DNA of 64,000 bases from Muscardinus avellanarius (GCA_963383645.1 OY726557.1:158003599-158067598), one strand, 5' to 3'. Numbered from the stretch's first letter, positions 46,438 to 58,460 are shown. Notes: generated by a model not told the origin, from the sequence alone. Translations and numbers: made by a program.

Positions 46438-46675
46438 AAGCACAGGCTTAGCAGTCAGAAGGGCCTGGGATTAACTCTTCGCTTGCCACTTATTAGTTAC
46501 ATGATGGTGGCTAAAATACCTAACCTATCTAAAGCTTAGTTTTTCTTCTTTTCATAAATATTGGTTATAATGCTACCCACCTCCAGGAGTTGTGAGAAAC
46601 TCATCAATCATATGTAAAACACTTAGTTTGATATTTAGTACACAGAACATGTTCCATAACTATTAGCTATTGTGC
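46438..46675 (+). mobile_element. MIR remnant
   Basis: CACAGGCTTAGCAGTCAGAAG, TTGCCACTTATTAGTTACATG and AACACTTAGTTTGATATTTAG follow the MIR order. Confidence 0.65.
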
Positions 46676-46737
46676 TTAACTTGTTAGAAATCATCTTATT
46701 GAAAATTGTCATTTTATAAGAGTTGTTTATTTGTTTG

Positions 46738-46925
46738 TTTTTGTGGTAGGGATTGAACATAGGGTGTTCTACCTCTGACTACACCCCAGCCCTTTTTATG
46801 TTTTGAAACAGGGTCTCACTAAGTTGCTGGGGGTCTTGCTAACTTGCTGAGTCTGGCCTCAAGCCTGCAATCTTCCAGTCTCTGCCTCCTAAATACGGGA
46901 TTACAAGTGTGCACTACTGTGCCTT
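46738..46925 (-). mobile_element. B1-dID SINE
   Basis: GTGGTAGGGATTGAACATAGG, AAACAGGGTCTCACTAAGTTG and CAAGTGTGCACTACTGTGCC. Confidence 0.85.
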
Positions 46926-47593
46926 ATAAATAATTTTTGCAATATTTTTTACTTTTCTTGGATTTTGCATAGCTACAAGAAATGAGTGATAGGCATATCA
47001 AGTTGAACTCCTTATCCATCCACCCCACAAATAAGACTATCTCAAGATACCCTAAGACAAAATGGGGGGAAATGGGCTAGGTTAGGCATTTGGGGGTAAG
47101 CTAATAAATAGTTAAATGGTAATAAATTCATAAACTTATATAGACTTGGGCAGAGGGTTGAGACTAAGTATTAGACAAGCTCTATGTGACAGCAAGTGCT
47201 CAGTGCTCAGCCAAATCTTAAGAGAAACATTCCTCAAATGGAAGGCACGCAAAAGATATGGTATAGGATGGAGTGAATGGAGCAATCAGAGCACGCCTAC
47301 CTGCAGAAGACAGAGACATAATGTAGAGTGCCCAGCTCCAGAAACTCCAACAGCTTTGAAAAGGGAGGAACAGATTAATTCTATATTTGCTTCATGACAC
47401 CCTAGCACAGTGTCTTACAAACAATAGGGTTGGGAACCTACTATGAGTCATTCAATCAAATTAACATTACCAGTATCATAAATAAAATAGAACATAATAG
47501 AAATTACCAGTTATAGCCTATCTAAGAAAGGTAATTGCTATTTCATCAGGCTTCTGCTGAGTTAGATTTAATATTTTTATGTGTGGGTCTGGT

Positions 47594-47936
47594 TGGTATA
47601 GGTTTAGAATGTCCCCCCAAAAATTCATCTGTTGAAAGCATGTCCCCCAATGCAGGAAGGTTCAGAGGTAGGACGTGACTAGAGAAGGTGGGTAACTGGG
47701 ATGTGATCTTGGGAACCATATATGTCCCAGGTCCCCTCCTCTCACACTCTCTCCTTCTGGCTGCTGTGGTGTTAGAGGGGCATCCCTCCACCATGCCTTG
47801 CCACCACATTTTCTGCCTTGGAGCCAGCCAACTATGGACTGAACCTCCAAAATTGTGAGCCCAAATAAACCTTTCCTTCTCTAAGTTGTGCTTACCAGGC
47901 ATTTTGGTCACAGTGAAAGAAAAGCTAGCTTAAACA
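47594..47936 (+). mobile_element. Solo LTR-like element (same type as at 21.7 kb)
   Basis: It carries GGACTGAACCTCCAAAATTG, TGAGCCCAAATAAACCTTTCC and an end AGCTAGCTTAAACA, parallel to the element at 21733. No coding part is attached. Bounds approximate. Confidence 0.5.
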
Positions 47937-48833
47937 ACATCCGAAGGTAAAACATACACTCATTTTGGTTCAAAGTAAAAAAAAAAAAGTTTGAAAGCTA
48001 TAGAAGACAAAATATGATCAACTGGGTGAAAGAAACAAGAAGTCAGGTTTTAGCTCCTATGCACAAATCTTTATAATAATGATCCACTGTACAACAGTAG
48101 ACAAGATTTTCTCTGGAAGCAAGACTCCCATACATAGAACACTCCCCCAAAAGATGTTCTAGAAAGGGTTGAATGACAACTCATTAAGGAAGGATGGCAC
48201 TGGGTGTTCACTCTCATGAGGGCACTAAGATGCTCTAACTTTCCAAATAAAGTAGACCAAACCTGAATTTATGATTAAAGAGAAAATGGATAAGTCAAAA
48301 TCTTAATATCCAGACTCAGAAGCCATGTAATCAATCCAAGAGAAGGGCTGATTCTGGGCTTACATATTAAACAAAAATGGGGTACACAGTAAACCCTTGA
48401 GTCTATAGGAAGAGTTAATTACTAGCACTAGCATCCTTTTTCTAATTGAGGCGATATAATAATAGACCCATCAGCAATCAAGTCTAATTGTTGTAGGCAC
48501 CTAAATTGAGGCAGGTGAAGATTAGATATTTGGTAGCAAGGAACTGAGCTATGTTTTAGCACAACTACTAAAAGAGCAAGCTAAAACCAACACAAAAAGT
48601 TTGCCCAAGTGTTACTCCTGTACCTAGGGCTGCCAGATAAAAGATGACACCAGTTGGATTTGAATTTTATATTAATAGCAAAAAAATTAGTATAGTATGT
48701 CCCAGATATTCTAGGTAACATGTTTATACTAATAATAAATTCAAGTTCAATTGAACATCCTTTGTTTTCATTTACCAGGTCTGGCAAATACTTAGTAACC
48801 TATACTGGCTTCTGTTTTCAAAAGTGCTTTAGA

Positions 48834-49013
48834 AGCCGGGTGTGGTGGCCACGCTTGTAATCCCCACACTTGGGAGGCAGAGACAGGAGGACTGCGCAGG
48901 TTCACATAAGAGACCCTGTTTCCAAATATAAAAGTATACAAAATAGGTCTGGGAGTGTAGCCCGGAGGTAGAAGGGCTTCCAAGAACCCCAGTACCACCA
49001 AAACAAAACTAAA
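48834..49013 (+). mobile_element. Young-subfamily B1-dID SINE with target duplication and internal deletion
   Basis: CAAAAGTGCTTTAGA at 48819-48833 and 49014-49028. It shows the young signature AATCCCCACACTTGGGAGG. After GCGCAGGTTC it jumps to ACATAAGAGACC, so about 25 bp around the B box are missing. Confidence 0.93.
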
Positions 49014-49704
49014 CAAAAGTGCTTTAGAGAATCCCTCAGTCTCTCCTCTGGTAAACAGTGAAATTTCTGATGGTAGCAAGCAAACAATACTGATAGCAAT
49101 AGTGGGAAAAGTGACATGCAAGTGGGTATGGTGTAACAGCTCTGTCCCACTGAAAACCACTGACCCAAACTTAAGGGCCTCTCAAGAATGGGACAAATGG
49201 ACTCTTAAGGCATCAGGAACATGCACAGCATTTGAGGAAGTGCATAATGAAGTTACAGACCCACTCTATGGCGTTTCCATGCTAATCCACGCCTACGAGG
49301 GAGACGATTCAGCTTCACTGATCTGTGTTCCACTATCCAGCACTTGGTTGCTCCGTCTCTTGGAGCACGGAGGAGGCACTCATTACAGCTCACCAGCCAT
49401 TATCAGGTGCACATGATGCTGTTCACACCCTATGCCCTCACTCTTACTGGTCACACTGTGAAGGATGAATCTCATCAAGGAAGTATGCCTGGCTTCCCCT
49501 TGACCTCCATGACTGAATCAGTTCCTCTTTTCTGGGGTACCATGCCCCCTGCATTCATCAGAATAACAAAAGCTGCAATCACTCAGGGAGAACTCACTAT
49601 GTATGAAGCACATATATTAACTTGACCCCTCCCAGCAGCCCGATGCAGTGGGTACAGCCAAGTATCACTCAACAGTAGACATGCTCTGAGAGCTATCTTA
49701 CTAG

Positions 49705-49880
49705 GTGATTTCATCATTGTGTGGGCATTATAAGGTATACACAAACCTAGATGGTAGAGCCTGCTGCATACCTATGCTATGTGCTCCTAGGCTATACACC
49801 TGCACAGCATGTTACTATACTCAATACCGTGGGCAACTGTGACACATGGTAAGTATTTGTGTATCTAAACATAAACATAA
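49705..49880 (+). repeat. Ancient interspersed repeat, family unassigned
   Basis: Phrases such as ACACAAACCTAGATGGTAGAG and CTGCACAGCATGTTACTATAC match a common mammalian repeat I recognise but cannot name. Confidence 0.4.
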
Positions 49881-50344
49881 ATGATGTATTGCTCTATGAC
49901 TTTAGCTATAACATCACTCGGAGACAGGAATTTTCCGTTATTATCTTATGTGGCCATTATCTATCCACTGTATTTGTGTTTTTTGTGCAGCACAGGACTG
50001 TATTTGCATCCCTTTATCACAGAGAAACCCAAAGCCCACAGAGGTCACACAGAGTTAGTGTCCATTGGGCTGAAGGAGACAGAGTTCCACGTTGTAAATT
50101 TTTCTGCCTAGGGATCTTTTCTCCCAAGTGAGGTCACCAGTCTTCAAGGGAAGGACTGCATCTTATTTACCCTGTGTCCCTAAGCCTAGCCTGCAGTGTG
50201 GAGCTCATTGCAGGCGGTATTGCAAATGAGTCAGCCTCTGGTTTTGCAGTCAAATAGACCTATTTGCATCTTATAGTTCTGCCAAGAATCTGCTACTAAG
50301 AATCAAGAGTCTGAGATCTAGTGTCTTGCTCTGGAACTGAGGAT

Positions 50345-50515
50345 GATGGTTAAGACTAGCAGTAGAGAAGAACAGGGCTTGATTCAAGCCCTGGCTCTCC
50401 TGCTTACCACATGTGACTTGAAAAATTATTTAACATGCCTAAGCTTCAGTTCTCCATCTGTAAAGGGAGCAGAATAATAGTACCTGCTTCACAAGGTTCT
50501 TTTGAAATATTGACA
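50345..50515 (+). mobile_element. MIR remnant
   Basis: CAAGCCCTGGCTCTCCTGC, TGACTTGAAAAATTATTTAAC and CCATCTGTAAAGGGAGCAG are the MIR core and 3' part. Confidence 0.65.
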
Positions 50516-50526
50516 TAGACATTCTT

Positions 50527-50733
50527 TTTTGGTGGTACTGGGGGTGGAACCCAGGGGCTTTTCTACCTCGGGGCTATGCTCCCAGACCTATTTTGTATTT
50601 TATTTGGAAACAGGGTCTCACTAAGTTGCTGAGAGCCTCACTAAGTAGCTGAGGCTGGCTTTGAAACTGTGCGATCCTCCTGTCTCAGCCTCCCAAGGGT
50701 GGGGATTACAAGCATGTGCCACCACGCCTGGCT
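50527..50733 (-). mobile_element. B1-dID SINE
   Basis: GTACTGGGGGTGGAACCCAGG, CTATGCTCCCAGACCTATTT and AAGCATGTGCCACCACGCC. Confidence 0.88.
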
Positions 50734-50862
50734 TATTTGGAAACAGGGTCTAACTAGGTTGTTGAGATCCTCACTAAGTTGCCAAGACTGGCTTTGAACC
50801 TGTGATCCTCCTGTCTTAGCCTCCCAAATACTGGAATTAGGAGTGTCCACCACCACACCTGA
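50734..50862 (-). mobile_element. B1 half of a second SINE, head to tail
   Basis: TTTGGAAACAGGGTCTAACTAGG and GTGTCCACCACCACACCTG (parts shown). Its dID half is missing; it abuts the SINE before it. Confidence 0.82.
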
Positions 50863-50895
50863 CAGGAGAAATTTATTTTAAAAGAATTATTCAAA

Positions 50896-51092
50896 GCTGA
50901 GCAAGATGCCTATACTCCCAATACTTGGGAAGCTGAGACAGGAAGACCACAGGTTTGAAGACAGTCTCAGCAACCTAGCAAGACCCGAGGCAACCTAGAT
51001 CTGTTACAAAATAAAAAATAAAATAAAATAGGGCTGGGGGTATAGCCTGGGGGTAGAATGCCCTTAGGTTCAACCCTCAGTCCCCCCCCAAA
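50896..51092 (+). mobile_element. B1-dID SINE
   Basis: GCTGAGCAAGATGCCTATAC through GGTATAGCCTGGGGGTAGAA. Confidence 0.85.
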
Positions 51093-51604
51093 ATCCCCAG
51101 AATTATTCAAAGGAAAATTTAGTCTTTTTAGTATTTACACAACACTGAAACAGGTCCTAGGAAAGGGAAGAAATATGGATGAGAAGGCTGGGATGGAGGA
51201 CTCCGGGCTCCCATGCTCAGCTCTGTAGGCTTTCCCTGCACAGTGTGGGCAGGAGTGGGGGCTGACCATCACTCGCTGTCTCCTCACTGAGCGGGGACAC
51301 TGTTGGTTCCTCGTCCACCTAGAGAGGACCTGCTCCTACGTTGCTCCCTGGCCCTTACCCAGTCTTATGAACGCTGTGGCTTTGCACTTTGGTAGTGGGT
51401 TTCCTTTTTCCTTTTCTCGTCTTTCAGTGTCACCAGGTCAACAGAACAGGGGAGGAGGAACAGCCTGGATTTCGGGGACCTCAGCCATACTTGAACATGG
51501 TGACGAGCATAGTGAGAACACAAGAGTGAGAAGAACGGTGGTAGAATGAGAATAGTATTTGTTAAATGCGGGTTGTTGGGCACTGTTCTAAGTATTTTAT
51601 TTTT

Positions 51605-51803
51605 TATTTTGGGATACTGGAGGTTGAACTCAGGACATTCTACCTCTGAGCTACACCGCCAGCTCTATGTTACTTTTTTTTTTTTTTTTTTTTTTCCTGA
51701 AACAGGGTTTTGCTCAGTTGCTGAGGCTGGCCTTGAATCTGAAATCCTTTTGTCTCAACCTCCTGAAGTACTGGGATTACCGACATGCGCCACAGTGCCA
51801 AGG
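51605..51803 (-). mobile_element. B1-dID SINE
   Basis: GATACTGGAGGTTGAACTCAG, GAAACAGGGTTTTGCTCAG and ACATGCGCCACAGTGCC, with a long internal T-run. Confidence 0.83.
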
Positions 51804-52019
51804 GCTTCAGAGGCGCTTTTCCATTTGATCCTAATCACACTCCTATGAGAATGGGAGGTGGAGGTAGCAGGTGGTCACCTGAGATTAATTTATATAGGAG
51901 TCTGGCGGACCTAAAACTGCCTGCCACCATTCTTAGTCCACAGCAAATGCTCAGAGTCTGGAGTGTCCCTTTGAATCAGGGTTGGGGGTAGGGATAGCAT
52001 TTAGAGTCAAATGGAATTT

Positions 52020-52220
52020 TTTTTTTCTTTTTCCTTTTTGTGGTACTGGGGATTGGACCCAGGGGCATTCTGCCCCTATTTTAGTTTTTTATTTTGAAAC
52101 AGTGTCTCGCTAAATTACTAAGTGTCTCACTAAATTGCTGAGGCTGGCTTCGAACCTGCGATCCTCCTATCTCAGCCTCCCAAGTACTAGGATTAGAGGA
52201 GTACACCTCTGTGCCAGGCA
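52020..52220 (-). mobile_element. B1-dID SINE
   Basis: GTACTGGGGATTGGACCCAGG, TTTTGAAACAGTGTCTCGC and GGCTGGCTTCGAACCTGCG. Confidence 0.87.
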
Positions 52221-53480
52221 GGAAAAAGAACAACAAAATCTTAATTTTTTTTTAAGAAGGAGAAAGGTTAAGCTCTCTGGCCAGCCAAAAGAGCAGCAGT
52301 AATGGACATGCCCCTAAGGTCAACCACCAGTACATGATAAGCCTTTAGGAAACAGAAACAAAGGAGCCCCGCATGTTTACAAAAGTCGGCTGTAAACCAG
52401 GCGGAGCTCTTCTCTGGCCCTCGCCTGCGCCTCCTTAGCTTCATTCCAGACCCGGCTCTACTCCCACACTTCCTTTCTCTGTTTTCTTAAGAACCTGAAA
52501 TTTCCTTAAAATATTTACTGTTGCATGGGGACCTGAAAGCAGCTACTTGATCCGCTCTTCCCAATAGTTAAAAAAAAAAAAAAAAGAAAAACCTTCTCCA
52601 ATGAGTTTACAAATAGTCCTGCTACCAGGTGGTCAGTAATCTTGCCAAAGACAGCTTGGAGGGTCCAAAGGTCTTAGGGAGAAGAGAATGTAGCAGAAAT
52701 AGTATGTATACATATTTGACATTGAAATAACCGCACGTATGTGCGGCTGGGACGCATGTTCGTTTCTAGCCCCTCTGCTCTTTAAGGGGTACGCTCCAGC
52801 AGGCAGAGGCAGCAAGAGAGCAGAGCCATCCCTCAACATCTGTTTCCCCCATTTTGCCAGGGAACGTTCTTTTTTTTAATCCCCTTTTATAATTTGACCT
52901 GTTCCACTTTCTGGCAGAGGGCCCCAGGATGGCAAGCACTGCCTTTGCTGTCTGTATTCCAATGTAACATGGAAGAAGGAGAGAGCTAGAGGAGGGGAGG
53001 GGAGGACCGACCTGCGGAAACAGAGTCAGACGGGAGATGGGGAGACTGAGAGAGGGAGAGAAGGCAGAAACAGAAATGAAGAGCGTGGGGGAGAAGAGAG
53101 ACAGGTAGAACACACGGCAGCAAGTCCAGTTAATGTGTCCACCCTGCATAAAACTGCTTTGAGGGGTGTGAGAGAAAGAAAACCAAACAGGACATATTCC
53201 AGAGTGAGCATCCAGTAGGAATGTGACCCAGAAACCATCATCGTAGTATCCTTGAAGCAATCAAGTCGGTTATTCACACAATCCTCAGACTTCCAGGGTC
53301 CTTAACAATGGGTGGGATGTCACTGTTTCTGCGGGGGTCACACTCACATTTAATATTAGGAGCGACTGGACACACACAGTCCTGTTTATTTCTAGTAGAA
53401 ACGTCTTTTTGTCAAAGAAAATGCCCTTCCCTTTTCCTCTGTGTATGTGTGCATATTTTGTCATATAAAATTCCATATTG

Positions 53481-53663
53481 GCCGGGCGTGGTGGCGCACG
53501 CTTGTGATCCCCGCGCTTGGGAGGCAGAGACAGGAGGATTGCGCAGGTTCGAAGCCAGCTGCGTGCGCTGGCTTAGGAGACCCTGTTTCCAAATAAAAAT
53601 GTAAAATAGGTCTGGGAGTGTAGCCCGGATGTAGAAGGGCTTCCAGGAACCCCAGTACCACCA

Positions 53664-53718
<55 letters not shown>

Positions 53719-53727
53719 ATAAATAAA
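53481..53727 (+). mobile_element. Young-subfamily B1-dID SINE with target duplication and (AAT)n tail
   Basis: TAAAATTCCATATTG at 53466-53480 and 53728-53742. GGTTCGAAGCC B box intact; signature CCCGCGCTTGGGAGGCAGAG. Confidence 0.95.
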
Positions 53728-54237
53728 TAAAATTCCATATTGCTTTCTTGGCTTTTTTCTTTTCTGATTTTATTGTTGTTGTGTTTTTGTTTTGGCCAAG
53801 ATAGATAAACATATATCCCCTAGAATTTATTGTCATTTCCCCCCTTCCTGGTCCATTCTCTCTCCCAACTAGGATGCCCTGAAATAAAACTTCACCTTCT
53901 GAGCGAGATATAGTATCACTTTGCAAATTGATTTCAGGGGAGTGGTGATTCACTTCACACCCCATCTGTGTCTACCTGCCCTCCGCTGTGCCGCCAGACT
54001 CTGCCGGACATCTACTGCCCACCCCACACTATGCTTCTGTGACATGTGGCTTCCTGGAGAAGTCGGTCAGCAGCACCAGGAACCATGAAAGGTTCTGTGT
54101 TCTGGGGACTCTGCTTCAGTAAGGAAAGAGCAAGAATTAAGTGAATGAAGCCAAGAAGAATTTTCATGCTTTGGACCCCATTATGGAAAATTGGGGGGCA
54201 TATTGGTTATTATTTTGGCAGTCTAAAAAAATAACAT

Positions 54238-54438
54238 AAGCCAAATGTGGTGATACGTGCTGTAATCCCAGTACTGGGGTGGCTGAGACAGGAGGATCGC
54301 AGATTCAAAAACAGCTTCAGCTACTTAGTGAGGCCCTCAACAACTTAGAAAGACCCTATTTTGAAACAAAACAAAACAAAAAAGGAGTGGGGGTGTAACC
54401 CAGAGATAGAATGCCCCTGGGTTCAATCCCCAGTACTA
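54238..54438 (+). mobile_element. B1-dID SINE
   Basis: AAGCCAAATGTGGTGATACG through ATAGAATGCCCCTGGGTTC. Confidence 0.87.
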
Positions 54439-54453
54439 AAAAATAAATGAATA

Positions 54454-54645
54454 AGGCCGGGCGTGGTGGCTCACGCTTGTAATCCCTGCGCTTAGGAGGC
54501 GGAGACAGGAGGATCGTGAAGGTTCGAAGTCAGCCGTGCTGGCTTAAGAGACCCTGTTTCCAAATAAAAAAGTATAAAAATAGGTCTGGAAGCATAGCCC
54601 GGAGTTAGACGGGCTTCCAGGAACCCCAGTACCACAAAAAAAGAG
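54454..54645 (+). mobile_element. Young-subfamily B1-dID SINE
   Basis: GGCCGGGCGTGGTGGCTCAC, GAAGGTTCGAAGTCAGCC and CGGGCTTCCAGGAACCCC. It lies directly behind the older SINE. Confidence 0.92.
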
Positions 54646-54752
54646 ATTGAAACTAAAAATAAAATATATACAGCTTTAAACAGTTATCATTCATGCATGT
54701 GTTCAGCAAAAATGTCTTGCACAGCCATGTACTGTCAGGTCTTCTTGATACA

Positions 54753-55018
54753 GTCACCCCTCCATACCCATGGGAGATCGACTCTAGAACCATTGCCCAT
54801 GATACCCAAATCCATGGATGCTCAAGTCCCTACTGCTAAATGGCATAGTATTTTCATATAACCTGTAGTATTTGCATATAACCTGTGCACATCTCCCATA
54901 GACTTTAAATAATCTCTAACTTATTTACAATAACTAGTACAATGTAAGTTTGATGTCAATAATTGCTATACTGTATTGATTAGGAAATAACAGAAAATAC
55001 CTGCACATGTTTGGTATA

Positions 55019-55020
<2 letters not shown>
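54753..55020. mobile_element. Tigger-class DNA transposon remnant
   Basis: CAGTCACCCCTCCATACCC start, TCCATGGATGCTCAAGTCCC and a repeated GCATATAACCTGTGCAC-like phrase fit non-autonomous pogo-class elements. It ends in a GT microsatellite. Confidence 0.55.

Positions 55021-55021
<1 letters not shown>

Positions 55022-55060
<39 letters not shown>
55022..55060. repeat. (GT)n microsatellite
   Basis: About 19 GT units between a Tigger remnant and a SINE tail. Confidence 0.95.
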
Positions 55061-55065
<5 letters not shown>

Positions 55066-55071
55066 TGTGTG

Positions 55072-55250
55072 TATGTGACTGGGAATTGAACCACCCCGGG
55101 GTACTCTACCTCCCAGCTACATTCCTCGCTCTCTTTTTTATTAATTTATTTTGAAACAGGCTCTCGCTAAGCTGTTGACACTACCTTCAAACCTGTGATC
55201 CTCCTGTCTCAGCCTCCCAAGTACTGGGAGGTGTGTACCACATCCAGCCA
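55072..55250 (-). mobile_element. B1-dID SINE next to a GT run
   Basis: GACTGGGAATTGAACCACCCC, TTTTGAAACAGGCTCTCGC and CTCAGCCTCCCAAGTACTGG. Confidence 0.83.
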
Positions 55251-55396
55251 GGTCTGATTTTAAAAAATATTTTCTACAATTAGATGAATCTATAAATGCA
55301 GAACTCACAGCAGATACAGCAGGCCAACTGAAAAAGCCCAACAACCGAATCTCCCTGGGAGGAGGGCAATTTGCATGTTCTCCCCAGGAGAAACCC

Positions 55397-55452
55397 AGAT
55401 TGGCTCTAGAACCAGATTGGCTCTAGAACCAATCTCTAGATTGGCTCTAGAG
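55397..55452. repeat. 17-bp tandem repeat with a partial third copy
   Basis: AGATTGGCTCTAGAACC twice in tandem (55397-55430), then AATCTCT and AGATTGGCTCTAGAG (55438-55452). Confidence 0.92.
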
Positions 55453-56035
55453 ATCACATGTTGAATCTAAGCCTCTAATTAGCCGTGTGATATTGGACAG
55501 ATAATTTAACTTCTCAGATCCTCTGTTTTCTCCTCCATAAACTGAAAATAACTTCATCTGCTCACTGCTCGGTTCTGTGGGTAAAGTGAGCCAAAAGATC
55601 AATCACAGAAGAGACTAATTTGCCCAGATTTGGGGAACTGTAACAATGTTGAACTCTCCTTCGGTTGTTGTACTGGAGCCAGGAGGCTGGACCACACCCC
55701 TGTGGTAGGGCGAGGTTTCCTGGGAAGGGAATTGAATTTTCCACTGTCAATCATCCTGAGAAAAAGTTAAACTGGGGTGAAAATTCCCTCCCTGCAGAAG
55801 CTATGGATAGAGCCTGGGAGGAGCAAGGCAGGCCTGCTGGGTTTCCAAGAGTGGAGAGGTCAGGGGTGGATCAGGGTAGGGTGGACATTCGTGGCCATTT
55901 GAAGCCAGCTCAGAGTTGGGCAGGTAGCCAACACGACCACAGGCCCCGGGTGGCTCTGGGCTTATGTAGTAATCAGAAGGCTCTGGGCCCACTCTGTGGC
56001 TTCAGAGGACCCAGAAAAACAATGTCCCCAGAGAC

Positions 56036-56182
56036 CTTCTATGTCTGAGCTATAGCCCCAACCCTTTTTACTGTTTTATGTTGAAACAGGGTCTAAGTTG
56101 CAGAGACTGGCCTTGAACCTGCGATCCTGCTGTCTTAGCCTCCCAAGTACTGGGATTACATGTACTTGCCACTATGCCTGGG
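56036..56182 (-). mobile_element. B1-dID SINE, truncated
   Basis: TGTCTGAGCTATAGCCCCAAC, TTGAAACAGGGTCTAAGTTGC and TAGCCTCCCAAGTACTGGG. Confidence 0.82.
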
Positions 56183-56371
56183 GAAAGCCTTGACTTATTA
56201 GTAATATGGGCAGGTGAGTCATTGGAAATTGTTATATTTAGGGTGCCAATGTGGGTAGCACGATTTCAGTCCCATGCTTGTAAGCTGGGTATACTGTTTC
56301 CATGTGTAACATTCCTAGCAGAGTAGGGGCATGATAACTGTGGTTTCTTTTTCTTTATTCATTTCTAGATG

Positions 56372-56474
56372 GCAATTACAATAGTACATGTCTATAATTC
56401 CAGTACTGTAAGGCTGAGCCAGGAGGACCACAGCTTTGAGGCCAGCCTGAGCGACTTAGGGAGACTGCTTAAAA

Positions 56475-56513
<39 letters not shown>
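56372..56513 (+). mobile_element. B1 half of a SINE with AAAT run
   Basis: ATGTCTATAATTCCAGTACTG, GGCCAGCCTGAGCGACTTAG, then (AAAT)n at 56470-56513. Confidence 0.75.
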
Positions 56514-56514
<1 letters not shown>

Positions 56515-56735
56515 AGGGCTGGGGGTATGGGTGTGTTGGTGCACACCTTGTAATCCCTGGACTTGGGAGGCTGGGACAGGGGGATTGCAGGTTCAAGGAC
56601 AGCCTCGGCTACATAGCAAGCCCTCAGCAATTTAGTGAGATCCTGTTTCAAAATTAAGAATAAAAAATAAAAAGAGCTGGGCTGTGTAGCTTGGAGGTAA
56701 ATTGTCCCTGTATTTAATTCCTAGTACCAAAAAAG
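56514..56735 (+). mobile_element. B1-dID SINE
   Basis: GGCTGGGGGTATGG start, GCACACCTTGTAATCCCTGG through TGTGTAGCTTGGAGGTAAAT. Confidence 0.82.
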
Positions 56736-56741
56736 TGTGGG

Positions 56742-56803
56742 GAGGGGGGCTGAAAGTATAGCTCAAAGGTAGAACCTCCTGGGTTCAATTGTCAGTACCA
56801 AAT
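56742..56803 (+). mobile_element. Extra dID half
   Basis: GGCTGAAAGTATAGCTCAAAG and CTCCTGGGTTCAATTGTCAG after the SINE before it. Confidence 0.72.
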
Positions 56804-57261
56804 TAAAAAAAAACACCTAAAACTAAAAAACAAAAAAATTATTTATCTATGTATATGGGAGGGAGAAAACTTTGAACACAAGATGCATTTGATCTAGAAC
56901 GGATTTATGCACACCTCTTGAGTCGTGATGCATCGCCCTGATTCAGGTGGGGAAGAGACAGTGAGCGGTGATATTTCATGTTACTTAAATCTGTCCAAGG
57001 TGTTGAGCCCTGCCTGGGGACAGGAGGACATTCAGTGGTGGTAACTGTACTCAAACATTCATCATGGGGCTGAGGTTGGCATATCATTATCCCTATACTA
57101 TATACTATATCAGTCAAGGCTTGGTCAGGAAAGGACAGGACACTCAAAAGGAGTACCTGCTACGAGTGTGACCAAGGGACTCTCTACAAGGGTATGACGG
57201 GCACAGCTGAGGGGAAACAAGCGATGGTGAAGCACCCCAACGGGGAGCTGCTGCTACGCCT

Positions 57262-57440
57262 GTGACGGTTAATTCAAGGTGTCAACTTGACAGCCTCAGG
57301 CTGAAAGTGACACCATCAACTCCCCTGCTTATGGGGCTTATAGGACTTGTACAGAGTCACCCCATCAACTTCTCAGGGCTCCAGTTTGCAGACACCTTAT
57401 TATGGGACTTCTAAGCCTCCACATGTGAGCCAATTCCTAA
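57262..57440 (+). mobile_element. Old mammalian interspersed repeat remnant (LTR-like)
   Basis: Starts GTGACGGTTAATTCAAGGTGTCAACTTGAC-like text (written here in part) and has CCAATTCCTAATAAATC near its end, matching a common mammalian repeat whose name I cannot fix. Confidence 0.35.
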
Positions 57441-57447
57441 TAAATCC

Positions 57448-57640
57448 CCATATAAGCTGTATGTGATCTTGCATGTCTATAATCTCAATATCTGGGAGGC
57501 TGAGACAGGAAGATTGTAGGTTTGAGGTCAGCTTCAGCAACTTAAGCAAGCCCTTATTTCACAATAAAATCTCAAAAGAGTTAGAGATGGAGCTCAGAGG
57601 TAGAATGCCCCCAGGTTCAATCCCCAACACAAAAAATAAA
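57448..57640 (+). mobile_element. B1-dID SINE
   Basis: GGGAGGCTGAGACAGGAAG, ATGGAGCTCAGAGGTAGAATG and TTCAATCCCCAACAC. Confidence 0.83.
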
Positions 57641-58205
57641 AATACAAAAAACTCCACATATACATCCAGAATCCAGCATGGCTAGATGCTGTGGGAGAAG
57701 GCCACTCTATAGGAGCTGTGGTCTTCAGCAGAATCATCCAGCCATGCCATCCCACCAGGGAGGAAATGAGCACCCTGATTGGTGTTTGTTTGTTCATTTG
57801 TTTGCTTGCAATTAGATCCTGCCAGTACTGCTCACGGGCTAAACTGGAAAGCAGAGGATGCACTGTAAAAGTCAGTTCTCCAGGGCACAAAGCAGTGTGA
57901 CAAGAGTGGTGAGTAGGTTTGGAAATGCACCAGAAAATGGCTTAGAGATTATTAAATGAAGATACAGATTAAGTAACTTTCCCATAGTCAAAACACAGTT
58001 AAAAAGAGGAGCTAACATTTGGAGGAGATCAGGTGCATTCAGGGTGTTGTGACTGTAGATTGAAGTTTAAAATTCAAACCCATCTGGCATGTCTCAGTGG
58101 TAGGCTCTACGTTCTTAACCATTGAGACACACTTCCCATAATTTGTTAAAATTCCTAGTTATTCCTCCACTCTACCCAACCATTCTTTCCCTAAGAGACT
58201 TTTTC

Positions 58206-58399
58206 CAGCCTGGCATGATGGCAAACACCTAGAATCCCAGTACTTGGGATGCTGAGACAGGAGGATTGTAAACTCGAGGACAGCCCCAGCAACTTTGCGA
58301 GACCCTCTGCAAATGAGTGAGACACTATTTCCAAATAAAAAATAAAATAGGGCTAGAGGTGTAGTTTGGAGGTAGAATGTCCATGGGTTCAATTCCTAG

Positions 58400-58400
<1 letters not shown>
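58206..58400 (+). mobile_element. B1-dID SINE
   Basis: GCCTGGCATGATGGCAAACAC through TTTGGAGGTAGAATGTCC, running into an AC microsatellite. Confidence 0.85.
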
Positions 58401-58446
<46 letters not shown>

Positions 58447-58460
58447 AAGAGAGAGAGAGA
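58401..58460. repeat. (AC)n then (GA)n microsatellite
   Basis: About 21 AC units followed by a short GA run. Confidence 0.93.

Noticed and set aside
49102..49625. Possible small genes at 49.1-49.6 kb
   Set aside because: Two overlapping frames begin in a unique stretch, but neither has a recognisable motif, and no promoter or splice signal stands out.
52766..53260. 164-codon minus-strand open frame
   Set aside because: Ser/Leu/Pro-rich translation of a purine-rich tract; no family match.
53412..53965. Minus-strand frames rich in Ile or Leu (poly-I, poly-L)
   Set aside because: They translate the (AAT)n tail and body of a SINE. Similar cases occur at 62843-63112 and 31293-31650.
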